From Candidatus Fusicatenibacter intestinigallinarum (GTDB lineage: Bacteria > Bacillota > Clostridia > Lachnospirales > Lachnospiraceae), in NCBI GenBank assembly GCA_019119555.1, contig DWWU01000036.1, positions 51,294-115,293 on the forward strand: 64,000 bases of DNA, read 5' to 3'. Below the pieces are notes generated by a model that was not told where the DNA came from, did no database searches, and saw only the letters and a program-made list of their open reading frames with translations. Numbering within the stretch: position 1 is the first letter of the stretch; each line of letters starts with the position of its first letter. The translations under genes and the position numbers were made by a program. This document shows, piece after piece, positions 34,949-43,772 of the stretch.

Positions 34949-36106
34949 TCAGCTGTGCAGTACGGCCTCTGCGATTTCTCTCACTGCACGGATCGCGTGT
35001 TCAATCTCTTCCTCTGTGTTAAAAAAGCTGAAACTGAATCTCACAGCGCCCTGTTTCGCCGTCCCCAGAGCTTCATGCATCAGCGGCGCGCAATGAGCGC
35101 CTCCCCGCACTGCGATTCCGTATTCCTGCGCCAGCTCGTCACAGACTTCGTCAGAGGCCGCACCTTCGATATTCAATGCGATCACCGGCGCATGATTTTC
35201 CGGCAGGGTATCCTCCACATCGCCGTATACGGTAACGCCTTCCGCCGAACGGATCCCGAGGTAAAACTGCTGCGCCAGCTTCGTTTCCCGCTCGCGGATC
35301 ACAGAAATCCCTGTACGCTCCAGCCATCTCACTGCAGCCAGAAGACCTGCGATCCCATGCACATTCGCAGTTCCCGCCTCCAGGCGCTCGGGCATCCGGG
35401 AAGGCTGCTCCTTCAGATAGCTCTGCACTCCGCTGCCGCCCACACAGAGCCCCTCCAGCTCCAGTCCCTCCCGCACACACAGTCCGCCGGTCCCCTGTGG
35501 CCCCAGAAGCCCTTTGTGTCCGGTAAAGCACAGCACATCGATCCCGTCCTCCTCCATATCAATCGGGAAAATCCCCGCAGTCTGGGCCGCATCCACGACA
35601 AAGCGCAGACCATGCTCCCGGCAGAACCGCCCGATTCTGCGGATATCCGTCAGATTCCCTGTGAGATTGGACGCATGGGTGCAGATGACTCCCGCCGTTT
35701 CCGGGCGCACCGCCTGCTCCAGCGCTTCGTATTTCAGCCTTCCCTTTTCATCGCAGGGAAGAATGGTCAGCGAAGCGCCTCTCTTCTCCTGCCGGTACAG
35801 CGGACGCAGAACACTGTTGTGCTCCATACACGTGGTAATCACATGACTCCCTGCGCCAAACAGACTTCCGATCGTCAGATTCAGCGCCTCCGTCACATTT
35901 GCTGTGAAGACGACGCGGGACGGATCCTTCATTCCAAACAGGCGGCCGACTTCTCTGCGCGCCTGATAGACCGTCCGCGCCGCCTGAAGAGACGCCTCAT
36001 AGGCGCCCCGCCCGGGATTTCCCATCACCCGCATCGCCTCACAGACCGCCCGGATCACTTCCTCCGGCCGGCGGAGGCTGGTTGCCGCACTGTCCAGATA
36101 TATCAT
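34949..36106 (-). CDS. Class V aminotransferase, cysteine desulfurase/selenocysteine lyase type
   Basis: A 385-residue PLP enzyme. DSAATSLRRPEEVI starts the fold, VDAAQTAGIFPIDM is the cofactor-Asp strand, FTGHKGLLGPQGTGGL carries the Schiff-base Lys, and GGAHCAPLMHEALGT carries the catalytic Cys near 350. This layout matches the SufS/CsdB-like family that removes S from cysteine or Se from selenocysteine. It lies between modC and DUF3343, so selenium or sulfur supply for the molybdenum cofactor is the likely role, not Fe-S assembly. The choice between S and Se cannot be made from sequence. Confidence 0.9.
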   Translation of the reverse strand: MIYLDSAATSLRRPEEVIRAVCEAMRVMGNPGRGAYEASLQAARTVYQARREVGRLFGMKDPSRVVFTANVTEALNLTIGSLFGAGSHVITTCMEHNSVLRPLYRQEKRGASLTILPCDEKGRLKYEALEQAVRPETAGVICTHASNLTGNLTDIRRIGRFCREHGLRFVVDAAQTAGIFPIDMEEDGIDVLCFTGHKGLLGPQGTGGLCVREGLELEGLCVGGSGVQSYLKEQPSRMPERLEAGTANVHGIAGLLAAVRWLERTGISVIRERETKLAQQFYLGIRSAEGVTVYGDVEDTLPENHAPVIALNIEGAASDEVCDELAQEYGIAVRGGAHCAPLMHEALGTAKQGAVRFSFSFFNTEEEIEHAIRAVREIAEAVLHS

Positions 36107-36178
36107 TGCATCGAACCTCCTGTCGTCCTTTTCGCAGCCGTTCAGACAGAGGATGGCTGCAAAACCTTTTCTCTCCCG

Positions 36179-36886
36179 TCAGCCTCCGTCAATCAGCAGC
36201 TGTCCTTCCGCCGAGCCGGGACGGGCAAAAATTTCCTCCGTCCTGCCTAACTCGGCGATCTTCCCCTGCTCCATCACCATACAGCGCTGCGTCAGCCGCC
36301 GGATCTCCTCTTTATTGTGAGACACCAGAATCGACACGCCGCCAAAGCTTTTCAGTACTTCCCGGACTTCCCGCTCCATTTCCCGGCGCAGAAAACTGTC
36401 CAGCGCTGAAAACGGCTCATCCAGAAGCAGCACCTCCGGCCGCGCCGCCAGCATCCGGGCCATCGCCGTCCTCTGCTGCTGGCCCCCGGATAAAATTGCA
36501 GGGTAGGAATCCGCCACCTCCGTCAGATAAAAGCGCTCCATAAGCTCTCTGGCATAGGCCTGGCCTTCCCTGTCCGACCGCTTCAGCGAAAAACAGATAT
36601 TCTCAAGAACCGTCAGATTGGGAAACAGCGCATAATTCTGAAACAGATAGCCGATCCGCCGCTCTCTGGCCTTCCGGCTGATATTTCTCCCGCTGTCATA
36701 CAACACCCGATCGTCCAGCTGAATTTTCCCTTTTTCCGGCTGCAGGATCCCCGCGATGCACTTCAATGTCACACTTTTCCCGCACCCGCTTCGTCCGAGA
36801 ATACCGAGCACTTCATTTTCCAGAGAAAATTTCACCTGTATCGTTCCGGTTTTTACTTTTTTTTCAAGTTCTACCTGAAGTTTCAA
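36179..36886 (-). CDS. modC: Molybdate ABC transporter ATP-binding protein
   Basis: A 235-residue ATPase with Walker A GRSGCGKS, Q-loop GYLFQNYALFPNLTVLENI, signature LSGGQQQRTAMARML, Walker B LLLDEPFSALD and ILVSHNKEEI. It is shorter than classical ModC (about 350) because the C-terminal TOBE/Mop molybdate-binding domain is missing; the gene ends soon after the ABC domain. Its start overlaps modB by four bases. Assignment to molybdate rests on the modA and modB neighbours. Confidence 0.9.
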   Translation of the reverse strand: MKLQVELEKKVKTGTIQVKFSLENEVLGILGRSGCGKSVTLKCIAGILQPEKGKIQLDDRVLYDSGRNISRKARERRIGYLFQNYALFPNLTVLENICFSLKRSDREGQAYARELMERFYLTEVADSYPAILSGGQQQRTAMARMLAARPEVLLLDEPFSALDSFLRREMEREVREVLKSFGGVSILVSHNKEEIRRLTQRCMVMEQGKIAELGRTEEIFARPGSAEGQLLIDGG

Positions 36887-37557
36887 AACCCTTCGTCCTT
36901 TCCCGTATTCTTTCCCCGCTCAAAAAAATTTACGCCGAGGATCGCGGCCGCGGACAGAATCACGATGATCACCGCCCACTGAAACGCCTCCTCACGATTT
37001 CCGCTCTGTACCGCCGTGTAGACGGCCAGGGCCATCGTCTGTGTTTTCCCGGGAATGTTTCCGGCCAGCATAATCGTCGCGCCGAATTCCCCCATCGCCC
37101 GCGCAAACGCCAGGATCGTCCCGGCGAAAATGCCGCTCCGGCAGTTGGGAAGAATCACCCGCAGAAATATTTTTCCCTCGCCTGCGCCCAGGGTCCTCGC
37201 CGCATACAGAAGCTGGCGGTCCATCTGCTCCATCGCGCCTCTGGCCGAACGGTACATCAGAGGGAAGGATACAACAAAAGCTGCGGCCACAGCGCCGCGC
37301 ATGGAAAAGATAAATGAAAGTCCAATACTGTTGAAAAACTGTCCCACCACGCTGTTTTTTCCAAGCAAAACCAGCAGAAAGAATCCGACCACTGTCGGCG
37401 GAAGGACGAGCGGAAGCGTCAGCACAACATCCGCTGCCGGACGAAGCCGTTTCAGTTTCATCACTCCGTAAGCCAGAAGCGTGCCGAAGAACACCGAGCA
37501 GACCGTCGCGCAGAACGCCACCTGAACAGAGATCCAAAGGGGTGTCCAATCCTCCAT
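36883..37557 (-). CDS. modB: Molybdate ABC transporter permease
   Basis: A 224-residue inner-membrane permease with five to six helices. ALRLPLVLPPTVVGF-like sequence (here LTLPLVLPPTVVGFFLLVLLG) and the coupling loop AARTLGAGEGKIFLRVILP are typical of ModB, followed by GEFGATIMLAGNIPGKTQTM. Start and stop are tightly packed with modA (three bases) and modC (overlap). Confidence 0.94.
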   Translation of the reverse strand: MEDWTPLWISVQVAFCATVCSVFFGTLLAYGVMKLKRLRPAADVVLTLPLVLPPTVVGFFLLVLLGKNSVVGQFFNSIGLSFIFSMRGAVAAAFVVSFPLMYRSARGAMEQMDRQLLYAARTLGAGEGKIFLRVILPNCRSGIFAGTILAFARAMGEFGATIMLAGNIPGKTQTMALAVYTAVQSGNREEAFQWAVIIVILSAAAILGVNFFERGKNTGKDEGF

Positions 37558-37560
37558 ATG

Positions 37561-38430
37561 TTATTCTCCCAGTACGATAAATCCATAAGACTCAAAAGCT
37601 GCCTTCGCCTCGTCGCCGGTCAGGTAATCCAGAAATTTCTCTGCCCCGTCCGGATTTGCGCAGTCCTTGATCACTGCAGCCGGATACAGCACCTCCGGTC
37701 CGTTCTCCGGAGCATTGCACACCACCTGCACCTGGTCGCTGGTCATCGCGTCGGTGGCGTAGACAACGCCGCAGTCGGCTTCCCCGGCTTCCACCCAGGA
37801 AAGCACCTCGCGAACATTGCTTGCGAACACCGCATGAGATTGAACCTCCTCCCAGATTCCAAGATTCTCAAAAATTTCCTGGGCATATTTTCCTGCAGGC
37901 ACGCTCTCCGCCTGGCCAAGTGCAATCTGCGGATCGGAATCCAGAATATTTTCAAAACTGCTCACCGACGTCTCTCCCTGAGGAGCGATCAGCACAATCT
38001 CATTTTTCAGAATATCCTTCCGGGTCGCCGTGTCGATCAGGCCTTCCTCCTCCAGCGCATCCATATTTTCCTCCGCTGCGGAGAAAAACAGATCCACAGG
38101 CGCTCCCTCTTCGATCTGTGTCTGCAGCGCTCCGCTGCCGCCGAAGGTAAAGGAAATTTCCACGCCCGGATCCTGCTCTTTGTATTTCTCCGCCAGCTCG
38201 TTGAGCACATCTGTCAGGCTGGCAGCCGCAGAAACCGTAATGGACTGGGTTTCTCCGGACGCTCCGTCATCTTCGGAAGCCGCACTGCTGCTCTGCGCCG
38301 CAGAATCTCCGGACGCCGCCTGAGCACTCTGCGACTCCTGTCCGTTGTCGTCCGCTCCGCCACTGCATCCCGCAAGCATTCCTGCCGCCAGGATAGCTGT
38401 AATTCCAATTACCGCCATTTTTTTCCTCAC
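37561..38430 (-). CDS. modA: Molybdate-binding lipoprotein
   Basis: About 289 residues: a signal with lipobox MLAGCSGG, a Ser/Ala/Glu-rich linker (about 25-60), then the ModA fold with TVSAAASLTDVLNELAEKYK, FTFGGSGALQTQIEEGAPVDLFFSA, and DCGVVYATDAM. It captures molybdate or tungstate outside the cell. The start is taken as GTG at 38430, six bases from GGAGG; an ATG four codons later (38418) is the alternative. Confidence 0.92.
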   Translation of the reverse strand: MRKKMAVIGITAILAAGMLAGCSGGADDNGQESQSAQAASGDSAAQSSSAASEDDGASGETQSITVSAAASLTDVLNELAEKYKEQDPGVEISFTFGGSGALQTQIEEGAPVDLFFSAAEENMDALEEEGLIDTATRKDILKNEIVLIAPQGETSVSSFENILDSDPQIALGQAESVPAGKYAQEIFENLGIWEEVQSHAVFASNVREVLSWVEAGEADCGVVYATDAMTSDQVQVVCNAPENGPEVLYPAAVIKDCANPDGAEKFLDYLTGDEAKAAFESYGFIVLGE

Positions 38431-38461
38431 ACTTATTTCCTCCCGTGCTTCTGCATTTTTC

Positions 38462-38509
38462 GTAACCGTCCAGCCAGGTCTGTGCATCCGCTGCACAGAC
38501 CACGGTTAT
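38462..38509. repeat. GTTCAG-type element with GGTCTGTGCA hairpin, carrying the mogA stop codon
   Basis: GTAACCGTCCAGCCAGGTCT leads into GGTCTGTGCA...TGCACAGACC and closes with CGGTTAT. The mogA stop codon (38506-38508) is read from its right arm. Confidence 0.8.
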
Positions 38510-39000
38510 CCTTCCGTTACGTTTCCAGTCAGAATATCAAGCCCATGGCCCAGGGCCGGCAGCAGGTATTCCAGACTCTCCCGGACCGCCTTCGGGCTGC
38601 CCGGAAGGTTGATAATCAGGGTCTGTTCCCGGATCACAGAAACGCCGCGGCTCAGCATCGCTCTGGGCGTAATTGACAGCGAATAGGCCCGGATAGCCTC
38701 GCTGATTCCCGGCGCCTGCCGGTGCGCCACTGCAAGCGTCGCCTCCGGCGTCCGGTCGCGCATGGAAAATCCGGTTCCCCCGGTAGTCAGAATCAGATCC
38801 GCAAGATGCTGATCACAGATCCGTTTCAGTTCTTCCGCCAGAAGCTCCTCCTCGTCCGGAAGGATTCCGGTCTGAACCACCTGGTAACCCGCTTCCTGCA
38901 GCATCCGCACCGCCTCCGGTCCGCTTTTGTCTTCCCGCACGCCCCTGGCGCTCCGGTCACTGACCGTCAGTACAACTGTCCGATACAAGTTCCATCTCAT
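38506..39000 (-). CDS. mogA: Molybdenum cofactor biosynthesis protein, MogA/MoaB type
   Basis: A 164-residue MoCF-biosynthesis domain with VVLTVSDRSARGVREDKSGP, LILTTGGTGFSMRDRTPEAT and INLPGSPKAVRESLEYLLP. MogA adenylates molybdopterin before metal insertion; MoaB is closely related, and sequence alone does not separate them. The ATG at 39000 is chosen because AGGAAGGAG stands before it; it overlaps the MOSC gene by 44 bases, an unusually long overlap but in keeping with the tight operon. The C-terminal codons lie next to or in a repeat element. Confidence 0.9.
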   Translation of the reverse strand: MRWNLYRTVVLTVSDRSARGVREDKSGPEAVRMLQEAGYQVVQTGILPDEEELLAEELKRICDQHLADLILTTGGTGFSMRDRTPEATLAVAHRQAPGISEAIRAYSLSITPRAMLSRGVSVIREQTLIINLPGSPKAVRESLEYLLPALGHGLDILTGNVTEG

Positions 39001-39409
39001 CTCCTTCCTCGATGGTGCCGCCGCAAAGAACTCTCGCAAAGACTCCCTCTCTCGGCATAATGCACTCTCCCATTTTCTTATAGATTTCGCAGTGGCTGTG
39101 ACACTCTTTTCCGATCTGTGTCAGTTCCAGCACCACGTCGCCGCATTTCAGCTTCGTTCCCACGGGAAGCAATTTGAAGTCAAAGCCTTCCACCACCAGA
39201 TTTTCTCCGAAGGCCCCGGAACCAACGCCCGCGCCCCGCTCATTAAATTCCCGGATCCTGTCATAGGACAGCAGGCTTACCTGCCGGTGCCAGCTTCCCG
39301 CATGGGCGTCTCCCTCCAGCCCGTAATTTTCAATCAGCCGGACACGGCCCACGTTTTTCTTCTGCGTTCCACGTTTTTCGCTGATGCATACCGCAAGAAC
39401 TTTTCCCAT
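38957..39409 (-). CDS. MOSC domain protein
   Basis: A 150-residue single MOSC domain: VLAVCISEKRGTQKKNVGRV, GLEGDAHAGSWHRQVSLLSYD and FGENLVVEGFDF, with the conserved Cys in GKECHSHCEIYKKMGECIMPREGVFARVL. MOSC domains carry or transfer sulfur/selenium to molybdenum cofactor. The start at 39409 has AGAGGTAAAA upstream. It lies between moaA and mogA, as in other clostridial Mo operons. Confidence 0.92.
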   Translation of the reverse strand: MGKVLAVCISEKRGTQKKNVGRVRLIENYGLEGDAHAGSWHRQVSLLSYDRIREFNERGAGVGSGAFGENLVVEGFDFKLLPVGTKLKCGDVVLELTQIGKECHSHCEIYKKMGECIMPREGVFARVLCGGTIEEGDEMELVSDSCTDGQ

Positions 39410-39446
39410 TTTTACCTCTTTCTGACGCATTTCCTGCGTATTTTTC

Positions 39447-40424
39447 TTATCCTCCGATTTTCCACATCGGCCTGCTCTCATCGGTGCGGGCGCCGTCTCC
39501 GGGTTTTTCCAGGACCAGAGCCTGCAGCCATCTGCAGATTTCTTCCGGACCTTTTCCCATCCGGAGCAGCCCCCGGACGTCGCCGTTGGCCGGATGGTGC
39601 AGACAGAGTTTTATTTTTCCGTCCGCCGTCGCACGGATCCGGTTGCAGGTGCTGCAGCAGCCGCAGCTCACAGCGCTGATAAATCCCACACTCCCGGCAA
39701 ATCCGTGCACCTTCCAGACCTGCGCGGGACCTTGCCTCTTCCCGGCAGGCGCCGGCGTCATCGGTCCGAATTCCTGCTCCAGCAGTTCCCGGATCCGGCT
39801 GTTTTCCACCGGAGGAAACGCTTTTCCTCCGCCAATGGGCATCATCTCTATAAAGCGAACCTGCACCGGCCATTCCTTTGCCAGCGCTGCCAGCGGAATC
39901 CACTGACTGTCGTTGATTCCCCTGACCGGCACACAGTTGATTTTCACCGGAAGCCCGAGTGCCAGACATGCACGGATTCCCTCCAGCGCTTCTTCCATCC
40001 GGTCGCTTCCGGCAATCTGACGATAGCACCCGGAATCCAGGCTGTCCAGACTGACATTGACCCCGGAAAGCCCCGCCGCCTTCAACTTGTCAATGTTCCG
40101 GGCCAGCCCCACCCCGTTGGTCGTCATCACCACCTGCTCCACCTGCGGCAGTGCGGATATGCTGCGCACCATCTCCGGCAGATCCCGCCGCATCAGCGGT
40201 TCCCCGCCTGTCAGCCGGATCTTCCGGATTCCCGCCATCGCCGCCGCCCGGGCAAAGGCCAGCCATTCCTCCGTGGTCAGCAGTTCTTCCTCCGGCAGAA
40301 ACGCCGGCGGACTGCCCGGAACTTCCGGCATACAGTAAATACAGCGCAGACTGCAGCGGTCTGTGACAGAAATCCTGAGATAGTCAATGGTTCTCCCCAG
40401 GGAATCTTTCAGAATTTTACTCAT
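39447..40424 (-). CDS. moaA: GTP 3',8-cyclase MoaA
   Basis: A 325-residue radical SAM enzyme for the first step of molybdopterin synthesis. The first 4Fe-4S motif CSLRCIYC lies near 24-31, followed by [15 protein letters not shown]. The second cluster motif is [21 protein letters not shown], and the protein ends in the conserved Gly-Gly tail (MWKIGG). The ATG at 40424 overlaps the moaC stop (ATGAGTAA) and has GGAGG upstream. All catalytic features are present. Confidence 0.95.
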   Translation of the reverse strand: MSKILKDSLGRTIDYLRISVTDRCSLRCIYCMPEVPGSPPAFLPEEELLTTEEWLAFARAAAMAGIRKIRLTGGEPLMRRDLPEMVRSISALPQVEQVVMTTNGVGLARNIDKLKAAGLSGVNVSLDSLDSGCYRQIAGSDRMEEALEGIRACLALGLPVKINCVPVRGINDSQWIPLAALAKEWPVQVRFIEMMPIGGGKAFPPVENSRIRELLEQEFGPMTPAPAGKRQGPAQVWKVHGFAGSVGFISAVSCGCCSTCNRIRATADGKIKLCLHHPANGDVRGLLRMGKGPEEICRWLQALVLEKPGDGARTDESRPMWKIGG

Positions 40425-40962
40425 CGCCGCCTCCGGCATATCCATCCGGACTGCCCTCCGGATCCTTCTGTTTTTCCGGGCTTTCTCCGGCCGCCCGGTA
40501 TTCTCCGCTCTTCCCGCCGTTCTTATAACACAGACGAATGCCATTCATCTCCATCGAACGGTCCAGCGCCTTGCACATGTCATAGATTGTCAGCAGCGCA
40601 ATCTCCACACCGGTCAGCGCCTCAATCTCCACGCCGGTCTTCCCCACCGTCTTCACGGTGCAGCAGGCCTCAATCTCCAGCGTCTCCTCCAGATACGCAA
40701 AATCAATCGTACATCTGGTCAGAGCCAGCAGATGGCACAAAGGAATCAGCTCAAACGTCCGCTTGGCTGCCATGATTCCCGCGGTTCTCGCAATGCCCAG
40801 AACGTCTCCCTTCTTCATCGTTCCTTCCCGGATTTTCCGGAAAACCTCCTCGCTGACACGGATACGTCCTTTTGCAACTGCCGTCCGCTCTGTGATTTCC
40901 TTGTCGCTGACATCTACCATCACGGCGCTGCCCGACGAGTCAAAATGTGTAAATTCTCCCAT
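40417..40962 (-). CDS. moaC: Cyclic pyranopterin monophosphate synthase MoaC
   Basis: A 181-residue protein acting with MoaA to make precursor [59 protein letters not shown] are the family signatures with active-site Lys and His/Asp residues. It is about 20 residues longer than usual because of a hydrophilic tail ([20 protein letters not shown]), which may be disordered. It overlaps moaA by eight bases. Confidence 0.95.
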   Translation of the reverse strand: MGEFTHFDSSGSAVMVDVSDKEITERTAVAKGRIRVSEEVFRKIREGTMKKGDVLGIARTAGIMAAKRTFELIPLCHLLALTRCTIDFAYLEETLEIEACCTVKTVGKTGVEIEALTGVEIALLTIYDMCKALDRSMEMNGIRLCYKNGGKSGEYRAAGESPEKQKDPEGSPDGYAGGGDE

Positions 40963-40977
40963 ATAACCTCCCGTCCG

Positions 40978-42006
40978 TCACTGGCCGAATCCACAGTCCG
41001 GATACGTACAGGCCGGACAGTTCTGACACTGTCCCCCGTGGGCGAGCAGGACAAAATCTCTTCTGGAGAGTTTTTCTCCGGTCAGCAGACGCGGAACAAT
41101 CAGATCATAGATGGATCGTTTCGAATACATGACACAGCCCGGAAGCCCCACAACCGGCACACCGTCCACATAGGAAAGCATAAACATGGCCCCGGGAAGC
41201 ACCGGCGTTCCGTAAGTGACCACCTCGCCTCCAAGCGCCCGGATCGCTGAGGGCGTCATATCGTCCGGATCCACAGACATTCCTCCGGTCACCTGCACCA
41301 TATCCGCTCCCTGATCCAGGAATTCCCGGATCGCCTTTGTGATCTCTTCCGGATCGTCTCCCGGAAATTTCTGTCCGGTCAGTTCTGCGCCCAGTTCCTT
41401 CGCCTTGGCCTCCAGCACCGGCCAGAACTTGTCCTGGATTCTTCCACTCTGAATCTCCGAGCCCGTGGTCACCACGCCGATTCTGGCCGGACGGAACGGA
41501 CGGACAGAGATCACCGGCCGATGCTCTCTGCTGATTTTCTCAAAAGCGGTCAGGATCTCCTCCCGGACCGCCAGAGGAATCACCCGCGCGCCTCCCAGCA
41601 GTTTCCCCTTCATCACCATCTTGTTTCCGTGAATCGTCGAAAAGCAGATCTCATCCACACTGTTCAGCTCATACAAAGCCTCCAGATCAACGTGCAGAAC
41701 ACCGTCGCAGGCCGCCCGCAGTTCGATCTTTCCCTCCTTCACCTCGCTGAACGTGATATTATCCCCGGCCACTGCCTGCACCATCCGCAGCGCCGCGTCA
41801 TTTTCATGGACATATCCCTTGCTGAGATCCCAGACATAAATATGCCGTTTGCCCAGATCCAGAAGCTTTTCGATGTCCTTTTCTTCTATGATATGCCCTT
41901 TTGCAAAGGCTCTCCCTTTGAATTTTCCTGGAACAATCTCTGTGATATCATGGCAGAGCACCATGCCCACAGCGTCCTCCACTCTGACTTTTTCCATCTC
42001 CGTCAT
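40978..42006 (-). CDS. Molybdopterin-binding protein with a C-terminal Cys motif
   Basis: A 342-residue MoeA/CinA-like protein. An N-terminal part (VEDAVGMVLCHDITEIVPGKFKGRAFAKGHII) resembles MoeA domain I; the MoCF domain is at about 165-310, with RIGVVTTGSEIQSGRIQD, VQVTGGMSVDPDD and GVPVVGLPGCVMY. The last residues, CQNCPACTYPDC, form a C-x2-C-x2-C-x4-C cluster that could hold a metal or FeS centre or carry Se/S. The family occurs next to yqeB/selD genes in Clostridia. It may replace MoeA in metal insertion. Met4 (41997) is an alternative start with better spacing from AAAGG. Confidence 0.88.
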   Translation of the reverse strand: MTEMEKVRVEDAVGMVLCHDITEIVPGKFKGRAFAKGHIIEEKDIEKLLDLGKRHIYVWDLSKGYVHENDAALRMVQAVAGDNITFSEVKEGKIELRAACDGVLHVDLEALYELNSVDEICFSTIHGNKMVMKGKLLGGARVIPLAVREEILTAFEKISREHRPVISVRPFRPARIGVVTTGSEIQSGRIQDKFWPVLEAKAKELGAELTGQKFPGDDPEEITKAIREFLDQGADMVQVTGGMSVDPDDMTPSAIRALGGEVVTYGTPVLPGAMFMLSYVDGVPVVGLPGCVMYSKRSIYDLIVPRLLTGEKLSRRDFVLLAHGGQCQNCPACTYPDCGFGQ

Positions 42007-42116
42007 CCTTTCCGCAGCATCTTTTTTCTGTCGTCTGCCGCCTCGTTACCCTTCTGTCAGCGAAACGGCTGCACCGCCTTTCCTGTCAGTTTCCGGAATC
42101 CATTTCGTTTCCGTCT

Positions 42117-42250
42117 GTGTAACAGTTCAGCCCGCTGAACTGTTACGGCATCCGTCCATCGAAAATCGCTTCGTGATGGGCCGGATGCCTGCCAGCACTA
42201 TGCATTCATACGATCTGTGCAATGAATGCACAGACCTGGCTGAACTGTAA
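42117..42250. repeat. Composite repeat: palindrome, GGCCGGATGCC module and TCTGTGCA hairpin
   Basis: The gap between the molybdopterin-binding protein and yqeB holds three pieces in order: GTAACAGTTCAGCCCGCTGA with its closing arm ACTGTTAC; the CATCCGTCCATCG...GGGCCGGATGCC module; and ATCTGTGCAATGAATGCACA leading to GACCTGGCTGAACTGTAAC, which is the reverse complement of the elements at 50346 and 57310. Confidence 0.85.
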
Positions 42251-42258
42251 CCCGTCTG

Positions 42259-43074
42259 TCACTTCTGCAGAAACTGCACCCGCTCTCTGCTTAAAATTCC
42301 TTCCAGCACGCCCCCGGCAATGCACCTTGCCTTGTCGGAAATCGTAAAACAGTTTTTCTGTTCGCTTTCCCGGGGATCAATGTCAGCGATCTTGAATCCC
42401 TTCGTCACCGGATATCCGTCGCGAAGCAGCCCCCGGAGCACCCCTGTCAGCGACGCCCGGACCGGCGTCTGTCCCACATGGGCGATGATCTGCCCCTTCT
42501 CCACAAGATCTCCGATCCTGCTGCAGTTGACCATTCTGCCGTCTGCCGGCGAATGAATCACACGTTCCTTTCCGAATCCCGCGATCACGCCGGGCACTCC
42601 GGTGTTCGGCCGCGCGGTTCCTTCCGTGAGAATCCGGCCAAGGTTATGCCCCCGCATGGTCTCTATGACCAGATGGGCGTCCTTCCCGGCGGTAAATCCC
42701 GGGCCGAGCGCAATGACCGTATCCGCCATTTCAAGGTTTGTCCCCAGATTTTTCTTTGCCAGGATTGCATCCACCAGCACTCTGGGCCGGATCTGTTCCA
42801 GGCAGCGGCATTCCGCATCCGCCAGAACCGGAACCTTTCCCTGCTCCCGACGCCGCACCGCTTCCTCAGGCGTTTCCACCCGGACAGCCTCGACGCCTTC
42901 TACCGTCCAGCTTCCCTCGTAAACAGCCTCTGAAAACGCCACATGCCTGCGGATCGCCGACGGTCGGTCGGTTTCCAGCACCAGCACTGAAAAACCGCAG
43001 CGATGCAGCCGGTGGATCGTTCCTGTGGCAATATCTCCGCCTCCCCGAACGACAATTGAAAATTCTCCGCTCAT
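42259..43074 (-). CDS. yqeB: Selenium-dependent molybdenum cofactor protein YqeB
   Basis: About 271 residues, starting MSGEFSIVVRGGGDIATGTI, with a Rossmann-like N-terminus and the family blocks VLVDAILAKKNLGT, VIALGPGFTAGKDAHLVIET, PGVIAGFGKERVIHSPADGRMV and GFKIADIDPR. YqeB co-occurs with YqeC and SelD in genomes that put labile selenium on molybdenum hydroxylases; the reaction is unknown. The ATG at 43074 overlaps the yedF stop, so the two are coupled. The longer upstream reading into yedF is rejected. Confidence 0.93.
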   Translation of the reverse strand: MSGEFSIVVRGGGDIATGTIHRLHRCGFSVLVLETDRPSAIRRHVAFSEAVYEGSWTVEGVEAVRVETPEEAVRRREQGKVPVLADAECRCLEQIRPRVLVDAILAKKNLGTNLEMADTVIALGPGFTAGKDAHLVIETMRGHNLGRILTEGTARPNTGVPGVIAGFGKERVIHSPADGRMVNCSRIGDLVEKGQIIAHVGQTPVRASLTGVLRGLLRDGYPVTKGFKIADIDPRESEQKNCFTISDKARCIAGGVLEGILSRERVQFLQK

Positions 43075-43745
43075 GGCCTGATCACCTTTCCTGCCTCCGT
43101 AAGAATCTGAGCAATCTGATACATATTCGTCACAGAGCCGACTGCGAGCTTTTCCGACAGCCCGTAATGATTCAGGCATGTTCCACAGGTCAGGATTTCC
43201 ACTCCCTGGCTTTCCAGATTTCTGAGATCCTCCAGACTGTCCGCTCCCTCACAGGACAGCCAGGCGCCTCCGTTGTACAGCAAAATCGTCTCCGGCAGCC
43301 GCTCCTGCTCTGTCAGCGCATAGATGAAACTTTTCATCAGGAGTCTGCCCAGGGTGGAATCCTTCTCCCCCATCTCGTCGGAAGAAAGAACCACTACCAT
43401 TCCCCGTTCCGTACCGTTCATGGGTTCACAGCTGCAGCCTGGCTGTCCGCTGCCTGGCTCCGACGGATGTTCCTCGCCGGACTGCAGTCCCTCTGTTCTC
43501 CGTTCCCCTGCCTCTTCTGCCGTCCCGTTTTTCAGGATCTCCACCAGATAACAGTTGTCCTGAATCTTTGTCCCTGAGGCCTCATAATGCTTCTGCACCG
43601 CCATTTTGCAGAGATTCTGCACAGCAATTTCGTTATCCACCAGCACTTCTATTCTGGATCCGCCGGGAGCCTCCTCCAGCGCACGTTTTGCTTCAATCAC
43701 CGGAAGCGGACAGGCTTTTCCTCTCGCATCGATCTGTTTCACCAT
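43071..43745 (-). CDS. yedF: Sulfurtransferase-like selenium metabolism protein YedF
   Basis: A 224-residue two-part protein. The TusA/SirA-like domain (1-75) has the CPLP motif in RGKACPLPVIEAK. A Ser/Cys-rich linker (GQPGCSCEP-like) leads to a DsrE-like domain (about 105-224) with VVVLSSDEMGEKDSTLGRLLM, ILLYNGGAWLSCEG and ILTCGTCLNHYGL. Its fixed partnership with selD in Clostridia points to selenium trafficking. It lies 27 bases after selD and overlaps yqeB. Confidence 0.93.
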   Translation of the reverse strand: MVKQIDARGKACPLPVIEAKRALEEAPGGSRIEVLVDNEIAVQNLCKMAVQKHYEASGTKIQDNCYLVEILKNGTAEEAGERRTEGLQSGEEHPSEPGSGQPGCSCEPMNGTERGMVVVLSSDEMGEKDSTLGRLLMKSFIYALTEQERLPETILLYNGGAWLSCEGADSLEDLRNLESQGVEILTCGTCLNHYGLSEKLAVGSVTNMYQIAQILTEAGKVIRP

Positions 43746-43772
43746 AACGGTTCTTCTCCTTTCTCTCCTCTG

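Noticed and set aside
34697..36250. A 517-codon plus-strand open frame
   Set aside because: It is antisense to the class V aminotransferase, with low-complexity composition.
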